The notes under the pieces were generated by a model that had not been told where the DNA came from, ran no database searches, and saw nothing but the letters and a program-made list of their open reading frames with translations. This document shows positions 16,443-25,867 of a stretch of 46,910 bases of DNA, piece after piece (positions within the stretch are counted from its first letter, which is position 1; every line of letters starts with the position of its first letter). The DNA is from Ignavibacteria bacterium (GTDB taxonomy: Bacteria > Bacteroidota > Ignavibacteria > Ignavibacteriales > Melioribacteraceae), in NCBI GenBank assembly GCA_012719345.1, contig JAAYAN010000142.1, forward strand, positions 1 to 46,910. Direction: 5' to 3'. A program made the translations under genes and the position numbers.

Positions 16443-18551
16443 ATGAAAAAGATAATATTTATCTCAGCACTATTTATAATATCAATTTTGCCCGAAGGAA
16501 CTATGAAAGAAAACAACCCTCTGTTAAAGACTTTCGATCTTCCTCCGTTTGAGGAAATAAAAGAAGAGCATTTTATACCTGCTTATAAGTATGCTATTGA
16601 GCAGCATAACAATGAAATTAAGGAAATTGCGGAAAATAAAACACCTGCCGATTTTGTAAATACTGTTGAAGCGATTGATTACAGCGGAAGACTTTTAGTT
16701 CAGGTAAATTCAATTTTCAGTAATCTGACCTCTGCAAATACCAATGACGAAATGCAGAAAATTTCCAAGCAAGTTGCTCCGCTGCTTTCTGCTCACAGCG
16801 ATGATATTAACTTAAATAAAACGTTATTTGAAAGAATTAAAGCGGTTTATGAAGTAAAAGATAAACTTAATCTTACAGTCGAACAAAATATGCTGCTCGA
16901 TAAATACTATAAACAATTTGTCCGGGGTGGTGCAGCTCTCAGCGAAGCGGATAAAGCAGAGCTTAGGAAAATTAACGAAAGACTTTCTGTGCTGAGTGTT
17001 TCTTTTGGTGAAAATGTTCTTAAAGAAAACAATAGATTTGAACTTATTTTAGAAAATAAAGATGACCTTGCCGGATTGCCCGAATCCGTAATAGATGCAG
17101 CATTTAAATCTGCTCAGGCAAAAGGCTATGCCGGAAAATGGCTTTTCACTATTCAAAAACCAAGTCTTATTCCGTTTCTTCAGTATTCGCAAAAACGCAA
17201 TTTACGCGAAAAAATGTATAAAGCTTATATTATGAAAGGCGATTACGGTGATGAATTGGATAATAAAAAAATTATTTCCGAGATGGTTTCGCTGAGAATT
17301 AAAAAAGCAAACTTGCTCGGGTATAAAACTCACGCCGATTTTATTCTTGATGAAAATATGGCAAAAACTCCCGCAAGAGTTGCGGAATTTTTAGATAAGC
17401 TTTGGGTTCCGGCTGTTGAAATGGCAAAACTTGAATTATCGGAACTTCAGAAAATTGCCGATAAAGAAGGAAAAGGCATAAAAATTCAGCCTTGGGATTG
17501 GTGGTATTATTCCGAAAAGATACGCAAGGAAAAATATGATCTCGATGAGAATGAACTTCGTCCCTACTTTAAACTTGAAAATGTGCGTAAAGGCGCATTT
17601 CTTCTTGCAAAAGAACTTTTTGGAATAGAATTTAAGAAGTTGGAAGGCATTCAGATTTATGACCCCGAAGTGGAAGTGTTTGAAGTTACAGAAGAAAACG
17701 GAAATCATATAGGAGTATTTTATACAGATTTCTTCCCACGCAGCGGAAAAGGCGGCGGCGCTTGGATGAGTTCTTTCAGAAAGCAATATAAAACCAACGG
17801 AATTAATGTTTCGCCGGTAATTGTAAATGTCTGCAATTTTACCCGCCCTACCGAAAAACTTCCTTCTTTATTGAGTCTGGAAGAAGTTGAAACACTTTTT
17901 CACGAATTCGGGCATGCGCTTCACGGTTTGCTTTCAAATTCAAATTATCCCCGGCTTTCCGGTACAAGCGTTTCGCGCGATTTTGTTGAACTTCCTTCGC
18001 AGATAATGGAGAACTGGGTTTTTGAACCTGATTTTCTTAAACTTTATGCATTTCATTATGAAACAGGCGAAGTAATTCCGGAGGAACTTATCCTCAAGAT
18101 TAAAAATTCTTCAAAATTCAATCAGGGCTTTGCAACGCTTGAATATCTTGCAGCTTCATATCTCGATATGGATTGGCACACATTAACCGATACAACAGTT
18201 ACCGAGGTGAATGATTTCGAAAAAAAATCAATGGGCAAAATCGGACTTTTACCCGAAATCGAGCCTCGATATAGAAGTACATATTTCAGTCATATTTTCA
18301 GCGGCGGATATTCTTCCGGTTATTACAGCTACATTTGGGCTGAAGTTCTTGATGCAGATGCCTTTCAGGCTTTTAAGGAAGAGGGTTTGCTGGATAGAGA
18401 AACAGGAATGTCCTTCCGTAGAAACATTCTTGAAAAAGGCGGAACAGAAGAGCCGATGAAGCTTTATATTAAATTTCGCGGCAAAGAACCTTCTGTTGAA
18501 CCATTGCTTAAAAATCGGGGACTTGATAAATTAAAAAAAGGCAGAATTTGA
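16443..18551 (+). CDS. M3-family oligopeptidase (Dcp/OpdA type)
   Basis: This 702-residue zinc metallopeptidase is related to peptidyl-dipeptidase Dcp and oligopeptidase A. The metal site is HEFGH (His487, Glu488, His491) with the third ligand Glu516 in ELPSQIMENW, 25 residues on, as the family requires. The downstream GGYSSGYYSYIWAEVLDAD block is the characteristic M3 substrate-binding region. The first ATG gives a signal-peptide-like N-terminus (KKIIFISALFIISILP), suggesting a periplasmic form; an internal ATG after AAGGA at codon 22 would give a cytosolic form. It would trim short peptides. It stands alone. Confidence 0.93.
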   Translation: MKKIIFISALFIISILPEGTMKENNPLLKTFDLPPFEEIKEEHFIPAYKYAIEQHNNEIKEIAENKTPADFVNTVEAIDYSGRLLVQVNSIFSNLTSANTNDEMQKISKQVAPLLSAHSDDINLNKTLFERIKAVYEVKDKLNLTVEQNMLLDKYYKQFVRGGAALSEADKAELRKINERLSVLSVSFGENVLKENNRFELILENKDDLAGLPESVIDAAFKSAQAKGYAGKWLFTIQKPSLIPFLQYSQKRNLREKMYKAYIMKGDYGDELDNKKIISEMVSLRIKKANLLGYKTHADFILDENMAKTPARVAEFLDKLWVPAVEMAKLELSELQKIADKEGKGIKIQPWDWWYYSEKIRKEKYDLDENELRPYFKLENVRKGAFLLAKELFGIEFKKLEGIQIYDPEVEVFEVTEENGNHIGVFYTDFFPRSGKGGGAWMSSFRKQYKTNGINVSPVIVNVCNFTRPTEKLPSLLSLEEVETLFHEFGHALHGLLSNSNYPRLSGTSVSRDFVELPSQIMENWVFEPDFLKLYAFHYETGEVIPEELILKIKNSSKFNQGFATLEYLAASYLDMDWHTLTDTTVTEVNDFEKKSMGKIGLLPEIEPRYRSTYFSHIFSGGYSSGYYSYIWAEVLDADAFQAFKEEGLLDRETGMSFRRNILEKGGTEEPMKLYIKFRGKEPSVEPLLKNRGLDKLKKGRI

Positions 18552-18645
18552 TGTAAGCTTGATTAAAATCAAGTTAATAAATTTCTTATATGTTTTATCT
18601 CTTTAATTCGCTGATTATTATTCGATACTTACTAAGTAATTAAAA

Positions 18646-21600
18646 ATGGTCAGGATTATTTTGATAAAGCTTTTTATATACATATCAGGGTTTGTACTTT
18701 TCTTATATCCACAGGAAAACAACCTTAGATTTATCCACATTACTTCAAATGAGGGACTTTCGCAGTCGAATGTAAGGTCAATTTTACAGGATAAAAAAGG
18801 ATTTTTATGGTTCGGAACAGCAGACGGTCTCAATAAATTTGATGGAGCAGAATTTACAGTTTACAAACCGAATTATATCGATTCAGTTTATGTTATAGGT
18901 AATAATTTTTCATATTTATTCGAAGACAGCAAAGGAATTATCTGGCTGGGAACGGAAAGAGGAATTGGGTATTATGAACGGGAAATGAATAAATTTTCAT
19001 CTTTCTTGGATTCTACTAAGTATCCAAAAGCTGCGTACCTGGGAGAAATAGGTGCAATTGTTGAAGATGAAAATACAAATATTTGGTTTGCTACCAATTT
19101 CGGGTTAATTTTTTATAAAAGAGCTACAAAAGAATTTAAACAAATTTCTCATACTCCCCTTGAAACAGTTTTTATAGACAGCCGAAAGAATATCTGGCTG
19201 GGTACAACTTATGATGGTCTTCAACTGCTGGATAAAAAAAACTATAAAACCCTAAGATATTACATTAAACCCGAAGGTTCGCCGGAAATAAAAAATTATG
19301 AAGTGAGAGTTATTAAGGAAGATGCTGAAGGATTATTATGGGTGGGTACATACGGATACGGATTGGCAAAATTTGATTTAACCGATTCCTCAAAGCAGGC
19401 ATCGGAAGTTTATGTGAATGATTTGAAAGATGATAATTCAATTGGCGGTAATCTTGTTTTATCATTACTTTTGGAAGAAGAAGGGATTTGGGTTGGACTG
19501 GATAATGGGGGAATAAGTTATCTTCCTAAAAAAAGTAATCGATTTATCCGGTATATAAATAATCCGAATGATGTTTTAAGTATAAATAACAATTCAATTT
19601 ATTCAATGTTAAAAGATAACGCCGGGGATATTTGGTTTGGTACGTTTTCTGGCGGAGTTAACTACCTGAACAGAGCAAACCAGGTATTTAAATATTTCAG
19701 GAATATTCCTGGTAATAATAAAAGTCTGTCTTCAAATGTAGTTAGGGATTTTGCAGAGGAAAAATCCGGGAACATTTGGATAGCTACTGATGGCGGAGGA
19801 TTGGAATATTTTGATATAAATAAAAATGAATTTTTTCATCATAATACTGCCAATACTAATATTATTAATAATGCTGTTTTAACGGTGTTTATTGATAAAG
19901 AAGAAAATGTATGGATTGGTAACTGGAATGGCGGTTTAAGTCTTTTCAACAAGAAAAATAAATCGTTTACTGCATATACGCCCGAAAATTCTAATATAAC
20001 AAGCCGAAATATTTTTGATATAGACGAAGACAAAAACGGGAATCTGTGGCTGGCATCAACAAATGGCATAATTAAGTTCGATCCCAAAACAAAGTTATTT
20101 GAGAACTATTCTACTAATAACAGCGAAATTCTTAATAATCATTGCGAGGTGGTTAAAGTTGACAGTAAGGGATATATTCTCGCAGGAGCTTCCGACGGAT
20201 TAAGCATTATTGATCCTGTAACGAACAAAATAAAAAATTACAAAGCTGATGTAAACAAGAAAAATCTGCTTTCTGCAGGGTTTGTAATGTCAATTTATGA
20301 AGAAAGCCCGTCTGTTTTATGGATTGGCACTTCGCTTGGGATGAATAGAATTGACAGAAATACTGGTAAAATTAAGCGATATTTAGAAAGTGACGGATTA
20401 CCGCACAATTCAATCAGAAGCATTGTAGCAGATGATTACGGAAATTTATGGATAAGCACGACAAAAGGTATCTCGAAGTTTAACATTAAAAATGATACCT
20501 TTAAAAATTATTCAAAATCTGACGGTATTCAAGGGAATGAATATATTATCAATAGTCTGCTTAAAACCACAAAAGGTAAAATCTTGTTCGGCGGAGTTGA
20601 CGGCTTCGATTTTTTTGATCCGAAAGAGGTTGTGTATAATAAGTTTATTCCGCCTGTAGAAATAACTGATTTTAAAATATTCAACGAATCGGTAATTCCC
20701 GGAAAAAAAGGTTCGGTATTAAAGTTTGATATTGGCGAAACTACCAAAATTACTCTTTCTTATCAGCAGTCATTTTTTTCTTTCGAGTTTGCTGCGCTTA
20801 ATTTCAGGGTTGCCGACAGAAATCAGTATGCTTATATGTTGAAAGGTTTTGATGCTGACTGGAACAACATTGGGAATAGAAGAAATGCAACATACACAAA
20901 TTTAGATCCCGGGACATACGAATTTGTTGTAAAAGCGGCTAATAACGACGGGGTATGGAATGAAAAAGGTAAATCGGTAAAAATAATTATTACACCTCCT
21001 TTCTGGCAGACTTGGTGGTTTATTACAATTGTTGTTCTGATAATAGCTGCTATAATTTATATACTGATTCTGGATAAAATTCAAAAAAATGAAATCAAAC
21101 TTTTACAGAAATCCGAAAAACTTAAATCGGAGTTTTTTGCACAAATGTCTCACGAAATACGATCCCCGATTAATGTTATTTTCAGCTATTTAAGCATAAT
21201 AGAATCGGAGTACAATTCACTTACCGAAGAAGAACTGAAAAGCTTTTTTGCAAGTATCCACAGTTCCGGAACCAGAATAATAAGAACTATCGAACTTTTA
21301 TTGAATATGTCCGAAGTACAATCGCATACCTATAATTATCAACCGAAAGAAATGGACTTAGAAGAAGAGGTGTTAACTCCTATTTATAAAGAGTATTTAG
21401 CCTTGGCTAAGGGGAAAAATCTTGATCTGACAATTATAAAAGAAAGCCAGGTTCCAAAATTATTTCTTGATGAATATACGATAAAGCAAATTTTCTCAAA
21501 TTTGGTAGATAACGCAATAAAATACACTAAGAAAGGTTCTATTGAGATAGTTTACGGAATGAATGAGCATATGTATGTAAAGATTATTGATACAGGCATC

Positions 21601-21807
21601 GGAATTAAAGCTGAGTATATGAAAAGTATTTTTGAGCCGTTTACTCAGGAAGATCACGGTTATACAAGAAAATATGAAGGAAACGGACTTGGTTTGGCTT
21701 TGGTAAAAAGATATTGTGAGTTAAATGATGCCCAAATAAGTGTAAAAAGCGAAAAGGAAAAAGGATCGACTTTTGAAGTGATAATAAATAAAAGCAGGAT
21801 TGTTTGA
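18646..21807 (+). CDS. two-propeller sensor histidine kinase (HTCS-like, no regulator domains)
   Basis: This is a membrane-spanning sensor of 1053 residues. After a signal peptide (1-22) come fourteen repeats of the 'two-component regulator propeller' type, each with a strand like I-W-[FLI]-G-T-x-x-G-[LI]-x-x-[FY], enough for two seven-bladed propellers (about 25-700). Then follow a Y_Y_Y domain (about 705-785), a membrane helix (about 790-810), HisKA with His836 in QMSHEIRSP, and an ATPase domain with NLVDNAIKY, DTGIGI and GNGLGL. Hybrid HTCS proteins of Bacteroidetes sense polysaccharide fragments and continue into receiver and AraC-type DNA-binding domains; both are missing here, so the output regulator must be a separate, unlinked protein. 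No carbohydrate-use genes are adjacent. Confidence 0.93.
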   Translation: MVRIILIKLFIYISGFVLFLYPQENNLRFIHITSNEGLSQSNVRSILQDKKGFLWFGTADGLNKFDGAEFTVYKPNYIDSVYVIGNNFSYLFEDSKGIIWLGTERGIGYYEREMNKFSSFLDSTKYPKAAYLGEIGAIVEDENTNIWFATNFGLIFYKRATKEFKQISHTPLETVFIDSRKNIWLGTTYDGLQLLDKKNYKTLRYYIKPEGSPEIKNYEVRVIKEDAEGLLWVGTYGYGLAKFDLTDSSKQASEVYVNDLKDDNSIGGNLVLSLLLEEEGIWVGLDNGGISYLPKKSNRFIRYINNPNDVLSINNNSIYSMLKDNAGDIWFGTFSGGVNYLNRANQVFKYFRNIPGNNKSLSSNVVRDFAEEKSGNIWIATDGGGLEYFDINKNEFFHHNTANTNIINNAVLTVFIDKEENVWIGNWNGGLSLFNKKNKSFTAYTPENSNITSRNIFDIDEDKNGNLWLASTNGIIKFDPKTKLFENYSTNNSEILNNHCEVVKVDSKGYILAGASDGLSIIDPVTNKIKNYKADVNKKNLLSAGFVMSIYEESPSVLWIGTSLGMNRIDRNTGKIKRYLESDGLPHNSIRSIVADDYGNLWISTTKGISKFNIKNDTFKNYSKSDGIQGNEYIINSLLKTTKGKILFGGVDGFDFFDPKEVVYNKFIPPVEITDFKIFNESVIPGKKGSVLKFDIGETTKITLSYQQSFFSFEFAALNFRVADRNQYAYMLKGFDADWNNIGNRRNATYTNLDPGTYEFVVKAANNDGVWNEKGKSVKIIITPPFWQTWWFITIVVLIIAAIIYILILDKIQKNEIKLLQKSEKLKSEFFAQMSHEIRSPINVIFSYLSIIESEYNSLTEEELKSFFASIHSSGTRIIRTIELLLNMSEVQSHTYNYQPKEMDLEEEVLTPIYKEYLALAKGKNLDLTIIKESQVPKLFLDEYTIKQIFSNLVDNAIKYTKKGSIEIVYGMNEHMYVKIIDTGIGIKAEYMKSIFEPFTQEDHGYTRKYEGNGLGLALVKRYCELNDAQISVKSEKEKGSTFEVIINKSRIV

Positions 21808-21811
21808 TTGT

Positions 21812-21842
21812 GAAAAAAGCCCGGCTTTTACCGGGTTTTTCT
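21812..21842. terminator. bidirectional intrinsic terminator
   Basis: CCCGG (21820-21824) and CCGGG (21831-21835) pair around a six-base loop, flanked by an A-run on the left and a T-run on the right. It sits between two convergent genes and has U-runs for both strands. Confidence 0.88.
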
Positions 21843-22493
21843 TTAAATAAAATATTCGAAACAAAAAATTAGTGACGAGCTAAAACCTACGGGAGCTTTC
21901 GCTGACCCGCCGAATAAATAACCTCTTTTGTAACCAACAGAAATATTTCCGATATTATTAATTTCTTTTATAACACCAGCTCCCAATCCAATATAAAAAA
22001 ATGTTCCGTTTTTATTTTCAGCACTGCTGTGCATTATGGTTTTATCAATAAATCCATCAGGAGTATCCACATTTTTTATTTGATAATAATTGTATCGCAA
22101 AAAATTGATGCCTGTTTCTGTTTCTGCAAAAACATCAAACTGTTTTTGAAAGTCACTTACATACTTTATTCCCGCAAAAAAAGAAGTCATTTTATGGTCG
22201 GTTTCGTTATATAATACTTTATCAGTGTTTAAATATGAATAATGATGAAGATTATCAGGAATTATCAAATCGTAATGGACTTTATTCTTATCCCACTTGG
22301 AAACGGCAACGGAAAAAAACGAAGCCAGATTATTATTTAAGTACCAATTTCCTTTAACAAGCACAGTAATTCCCCCAGAGTAGTTTGCTGGATAAAATAA
22401 ACCGGTTCCTGCTTGAATTGAATACTTATTCTGCCCATTAATCAGGCAAATCAATAAAAATAACAATAAAGATATTGCTTTTACTTTTGACAT
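21843..22493 (-). CDS. outer-membrane beta-barrel-like protein
   Basis: This 216-residue protein has a signal peptide (MSKVKAISLLLFLLICLING) and a body of alternating hydrophobic and aromatic strands with glycine turns (YSIQAGTGLFYPAN, TSFFAGIKYVSDF, FFYIGLGAGVIKEI, NISVGYKRGYLFGG), ending in a terminal strand finishing FEYFI. This is the composition of small eight-stranded outer-membrane barrels. The ATG at 22493 is preferred because it follows GAGG and places the signal peptide correctly. It is convergent with the propeller kinase and shares its terminator. No enzyme motif is seen. Confidence 0.7.
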   Translation of the reverse strand: MSKVKAISLLLFLLICLINGQNKYSIQAGTGLFYPANYSGGITVLVKGNWYLNNNLASFFSVAVSKWDKNKVHYDLIIPDNLHHYSYLNTDKVLYNETDHKMTSFFAGIKYVSDFQKQFDVFAETETGINFLRYNYYQIKNVDTPDGFIDKTIMHSSAENKNGTFFYIGLGAGVIKEINNIGNISVGYKRGYLFGGSAKAPVGFSSSLIFCFEYFI

Positions 22494-22688
22494 TTCAACC
22501 TCATATTTAGTGATAAATGACAAAGTAAAAAAATTATATCAGCGCCTCCTAATTTTAAAAAAGAAAAATAAATACTAAGGGACAATAATTCAGTGCAAAA
22601 AATTATGCGTATATTTAATTTTTATCTGGTTATTTTTCCTTACGGTTATTTATATTTACTGAATGAATTTGTTAACTACGGATTTCAG

Positions 22689-24701
22689 ATGGCGGATTTT
22701 GAATTAGTATCAAATTATCAGCCTTCCGGCGATCAGCCGGCCGCAATTGAAGAACTAACTTCCGGAATTGAAAAAGGAGAAAAACATCAGGTGCTGCTCG
22801 GGGTTACCGGCAGCGGAAAAACATTCTCCATTTCAAACGTAATTAAAAATGTAAACAAGCCCACTCTTGTAATATCGCATAATAAAACACTTGCAGCCCA
22901 GCTTTATTCCGAGTTTAAATCCTTTTTTCCAAACAATGCCGTTGAATTTTTTATAAGCTATTACGATTACTATCAGCCTGAAGCTTATGTTGTAAAGAGC
23001 GATCTATATATAGAAAAAGATTTTTCGGTAAACGAGGAAATTGACCGTTTACGCTTAAAGGCTACAACGGCATTAATTGAAGGAAGGCGCGATGTTATAA
23101 TTGTTGCTAGTGTAAGCTGTATTTACGGTATTGGCGCGCCGGACGAATATGCCCGTCAGATATTATTTCTTAAAAAAGGTATGCAGCTCGAGCGGAAAAC
23201 GCTTATGCGTAAACTTATAGACATTTACTACAACCGGAACGATGCAGAATTTACCCGCGGAACATTCCGCGCGCGCGGTGATGTTGTTGAAATAATACCC
23301 GCTTATCAAAACGAGGAAGCTGTTAGAATTGAGTTCTGGAGTGATGAAATTGAAAGAATTTCGATTATAGATTCTCTTACCGGCAATGTTATTCAACAAA
23401 CCGATTCGGTTCCTATTTATCCTGCTAAATATTTTGTTACGACAAAAGAGCAGGCTTCGCGGGCAATTATAACAATAGAAGAAGAAATGAAAGAGAGGCT
23501 GAAAGAATTTTGGAAAGATGAAAAGTATTTAGAAGCACAGCGGCTTGAGCAGCGGACAAGGTACGATTTAGAAATGATTAAAGAAATCGGTTATTGTTCC
23601 GGCATCGAAAATTATTCGCGTCATATGGACGGGAGACCTCCCGGATCGCGTCCATCGTGTCTGTTTGATTATTTTCCGAAAGATTTTTTACTGATAATAG
23701 ACGAAAGCCATGTTACTGTTTCGCAGATACGAGGAATGTATAACGGGGACAGAGTAAGAAAAATGACGCTTGTTGAGCACGGTTTCAGGCTTCCTTCTGC
23801 TCTCGATAACCGTCCTTTGAAGTTTGATGAATTTGAAAATATTGTAAATCAGGTGATTTACGTTAGCGCCACACCTGGCGATTATGAGCTTAATAAAACC
23901 GGCGGAGCGTTTGTTGAACAAATAATACGTCCCACCGGACTGCTTGATCCGGAAATAGAAGTAAGACCGATAAAAGGACAGATTGACGACTTGCTTGGCG
24001 AAATAAAGAAAAGAGTTTCGAATAAAGAAAGAGTTTTGGTTACAACTTTAACAAAAAAAATGGCTGAAGATCTTTCGGACTATTTTGATAAGTTAGGAAT
24101 ACGTGTCCGCTATATTCACAGCGATATCGATTCTCTCGAAAGAGTGGAAATAATACGCGATTTGAGAATAGGCGATTTTGATGTTTTAGTGGGGGTTAAC
24201 CTTTTACGCGAAGGTCTTGATTTACCTGAAGTTTCGCTTGTAGCTATAATTGATGCCGATAAGGAAGGCTTTTTGCGCAGCGAAAGATCCTTGATGCAAA
24301 CAGCAGGGAGAACAGCGCGGAATGTTAACGGAAAAGTTATAATGTATGCTGATATTGTTACAAATTCGATGCGGTTAACAATAACTGAAACCAACCGCCG
24401 GCGGAAATTGCAGGCAGAATATAACAAGCAGAACAATATTTCGCCAACAACAGTGCTTAAATCTATCGAAGAAATACTTTCCTCAACATCCATTGCTGAT
24501 GTAAGGAAAAAAGACAAAGACAAAGAAGCTGCATTTACAAAAGTAGCAGAACCGGTTATAAAATATATGTCCAACGATCAAAAGCAGGAAATAATTGAGC
24601 AGATGACCGAAGAAATGATTTCGGCCGCAAAAGATCTGGAATTTGAAAGAGCTGCAGCTATCCGCGATGAAATTGAAAGGTTAAAAAAGACTTTAAAATA
24701 A
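22689..24701 (+). CDS. uvrB: excinuclease ABC subunit B
   Basis: This is the damage-verifying helicase-like subunit of nucleotide excision repair. The Walker A motif GVTGSGKT is at 38-45, the damage-probing beta hairpin [12 protein letters not shown] at 91-102 and the Walker B DESHV at 338-342. Helicase motifs follow ([31 protein letters not shown]), and the C-terminal UVR motif that binds UvrC is [18 protein letters not shown]. The ATG at 22689 gives 670 residues, normal for the family; an upstream in-frame GTG at 22593 would add 32 residues that look non-homologous. It is followed 44 bases later by the FIST gene, possibly in one transcript. Confidence 0.97.
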   Translation: MADFELVSNYQPSGDQPAAIEELTSGIEKGEKHQVLLGVTGSGKTFSISNVIKNVNKPTLVISHNKTLAAQLYSEFKSFFPNNAVEFFISYYDYYQPEAYVVKSDLYIEKDFSVNEEIDRLRLKATTALIEGRRDVIIVASVSCIYGIGAPDEYARQILFLKKGMQLERKTLMRKLIDIYYNRNDAEFTRGTFRARGDVVEIIPAYQNEEAVRIEFWSDEIERISIIDSLTGNVIQQTDSVPIYPAKYFVTTKEQASRAIITIEEEMKERLKEFWKDEKYLEAQRLEQRTRYDLEMIKEIGYCSGIENYSRHMDGRPPGSRPSCLFDYFPKDFLLIIDESHVTVSQIRGMYNGDRVRKMTLVEHGFRLPSALDNRPLKFDEFENIVNQVIYVSATPGDYELNKTGGAFVEQIIRPTGLLDPEIEVRPIKGQIDDLLGEIKKRVSNKERVLVTTLTKKMAEDLSDYFDKLGIRVRYIHSDIDSLERVEIIRDLRIGDFDVLVGVNLLREGLDLPEVSLVAIIDADKEGFLRSERSLMQTAGRTARNVNGKVIMYADIVTNSMRLTITETNRRRKLQAEYNKQNNISPTTVLKSIEEILSSTSIADVRKKDKDKEAAFTKVAEPVIKYMSNDQKQEIIEQMTEEMISAAKDLEFERAAAIRDEIERLKKTLK

Positions 24702-24745
24702 ATTATATTTATTTTTATTAAAGATTTTTTTGAGAGAGAGGAATT

Positions 24746-25867
24746 ATGATAGTTGAGTTTGAAAAATCCAGCAAAATAGAAGATTTTGCAAATCATCTTC
24801 AAGTATTTGAAGAAAATCCCGAAGTGCAAAGCATTTTTATCCTTTCGTGCGACGGAAATGATTATACGGCTGAAAATATCAATAAGGTACTTAGAAATTG
24901 CAAAAAACCTATTTTCGGAGGGGTTTTCCCTCAAATAATTTACGAAGATATGCAGTACGAAAAAGGAACTGTCTTCTGCGGATTATCTGAAAAAACTGAT
25001 GTTCACATAATCCCTAATTTAAGTCTTCCCGATGAAGATTACGACCGTCATTTGGAAAAAACAATTAACGGAAATGTTGAAGCAAAAACTATTTTTGTAT
25101 TTGTTGACGGATTTGCTAAAAGAATTGCTTCTTTTATTGAAAGTCTGTTTAATATTTTCGGACTCGAAACAAATTACATTGGCGGAGGCGCCGGTTCTTT
25201 AAGTATGAAGCAAAAATCTTGTCTTTTTTCCAATATGGGATTGATAAAAGACTCTGCCATCATTGTTCATTCATCGCTTGTAAGCGGAATAGGAGTTTCG
25301 CACGGCTGGGAAAAAATAAGCGGACCTTTAAAAGTTACCGAATCCGACAGGAACAGAGTTATTTCTTTAGATTGGGAATCCGCTTTTAATGTTTATAAAA
25401 ATATTGTTGAGTCTCATTCCGGGGAAAAATTTTCGGACAAGAATTTTTTCGAATTATCTAAAGGTTATCCTCTTGGAATTACAACTTTGTCGAACGAGGA
25501 AATAATACGCGATCCTGTATCGGCTGATAAAGACGGGAGTATGACCTGCATAGGCGAAGTTCCGCAGGATTCTTTTGTAAGTATTATGAACGGGAAAAAA
25601 AATTCGATAATCCGCGCTGCCGGAAATGCGCTTTTCAAAGCAAAAAACGAATTGCCCGAAGGAAAAAATATTGATTCAGTTTTTTTTATTGACTGCATTT
25701 CCAGAGTACTTTTTTTGGAAGGTGATTTTTCAAAAGAGCTGGCAATGGTCCAATATCCGGGTAAAAAAGTTTTCGGGGCTCTTACAATAGGTGAAATTGC
25801 CAACAACAAAAAAGATTATCTGGAATTTTACAACAAAACCAGTGTTATAGGGGTTTTTGCCGAATGA
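24746..25867 (+). CDS. FIST-domain sensory protein
   Basis: This 373-residue cytosolic protein carries the FIST N and FIST C domains, predicted ligand-sensing modules found in bacterial signal transduction. The N part (about 1-190) includes IFILSCDGNDYTAENI, KPIFGGVFPQIIYED and YIGGGAGSLSMKQKSCLFSN (conserved Gly-rich block); the C part (about 200-373) includes YPLGI, VFFIDCISRVLFL and VFGALTIGEI. The Asp-Cys-x-x-Arg in the C part is the family signature. The ATG is preceded by AGAGAGGAA. Its stop overlaps the start of the kinase gene by four bases (ATGA), so it is likely to feed the kinase with its signal. The ligand is unknown. Confidence 0.92.
   Translation: MIVEFEKSSKIEDFANHLQVFEENPEVQSIFILSCDGNDYTAENINKVLRNCKKPIFGGVFPQIIYEDMQYEKGTVFCGLSEKTDVHIIPNLSLPDEDYDRHLEKTINGNVEAKTIFVFVDGFAKRIASFIESLFNIFGLETNYIGGGAGSLSMKQKSCLFSNMGLIKDSAIIVHSSLVSGIGVSHGWEKISGPLKVTESDRNRVISLDWESAFNVYKNIVESHSGEKFSDKNFFELSKGYPLGITTLSNEEIIRDPVSADKDGSMTCIGEVPQDSFVSIMNGKKNSIIRAAGNALFKAKNELPEGKNIDSVFFIDCISRVLFLEGDFSKELAMVQYPGKKVFGALTIGEIANNKKDYLEFYNKTSVIGVFAE

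Noticed and set aside
18646-21807. Full hybrid HTCS including receiver and AraC domains
   Set aside because: The gene stops after the ATPase domain and a terminator follows immediately; no receiver-like sequence is visible downstream.
22593-22688. N-terminal extension of UvrB from an upstream GTG
   Set aside because: The 32 extra residues do not look like UvrB; the start at 22689 gives the family's normal length and start.
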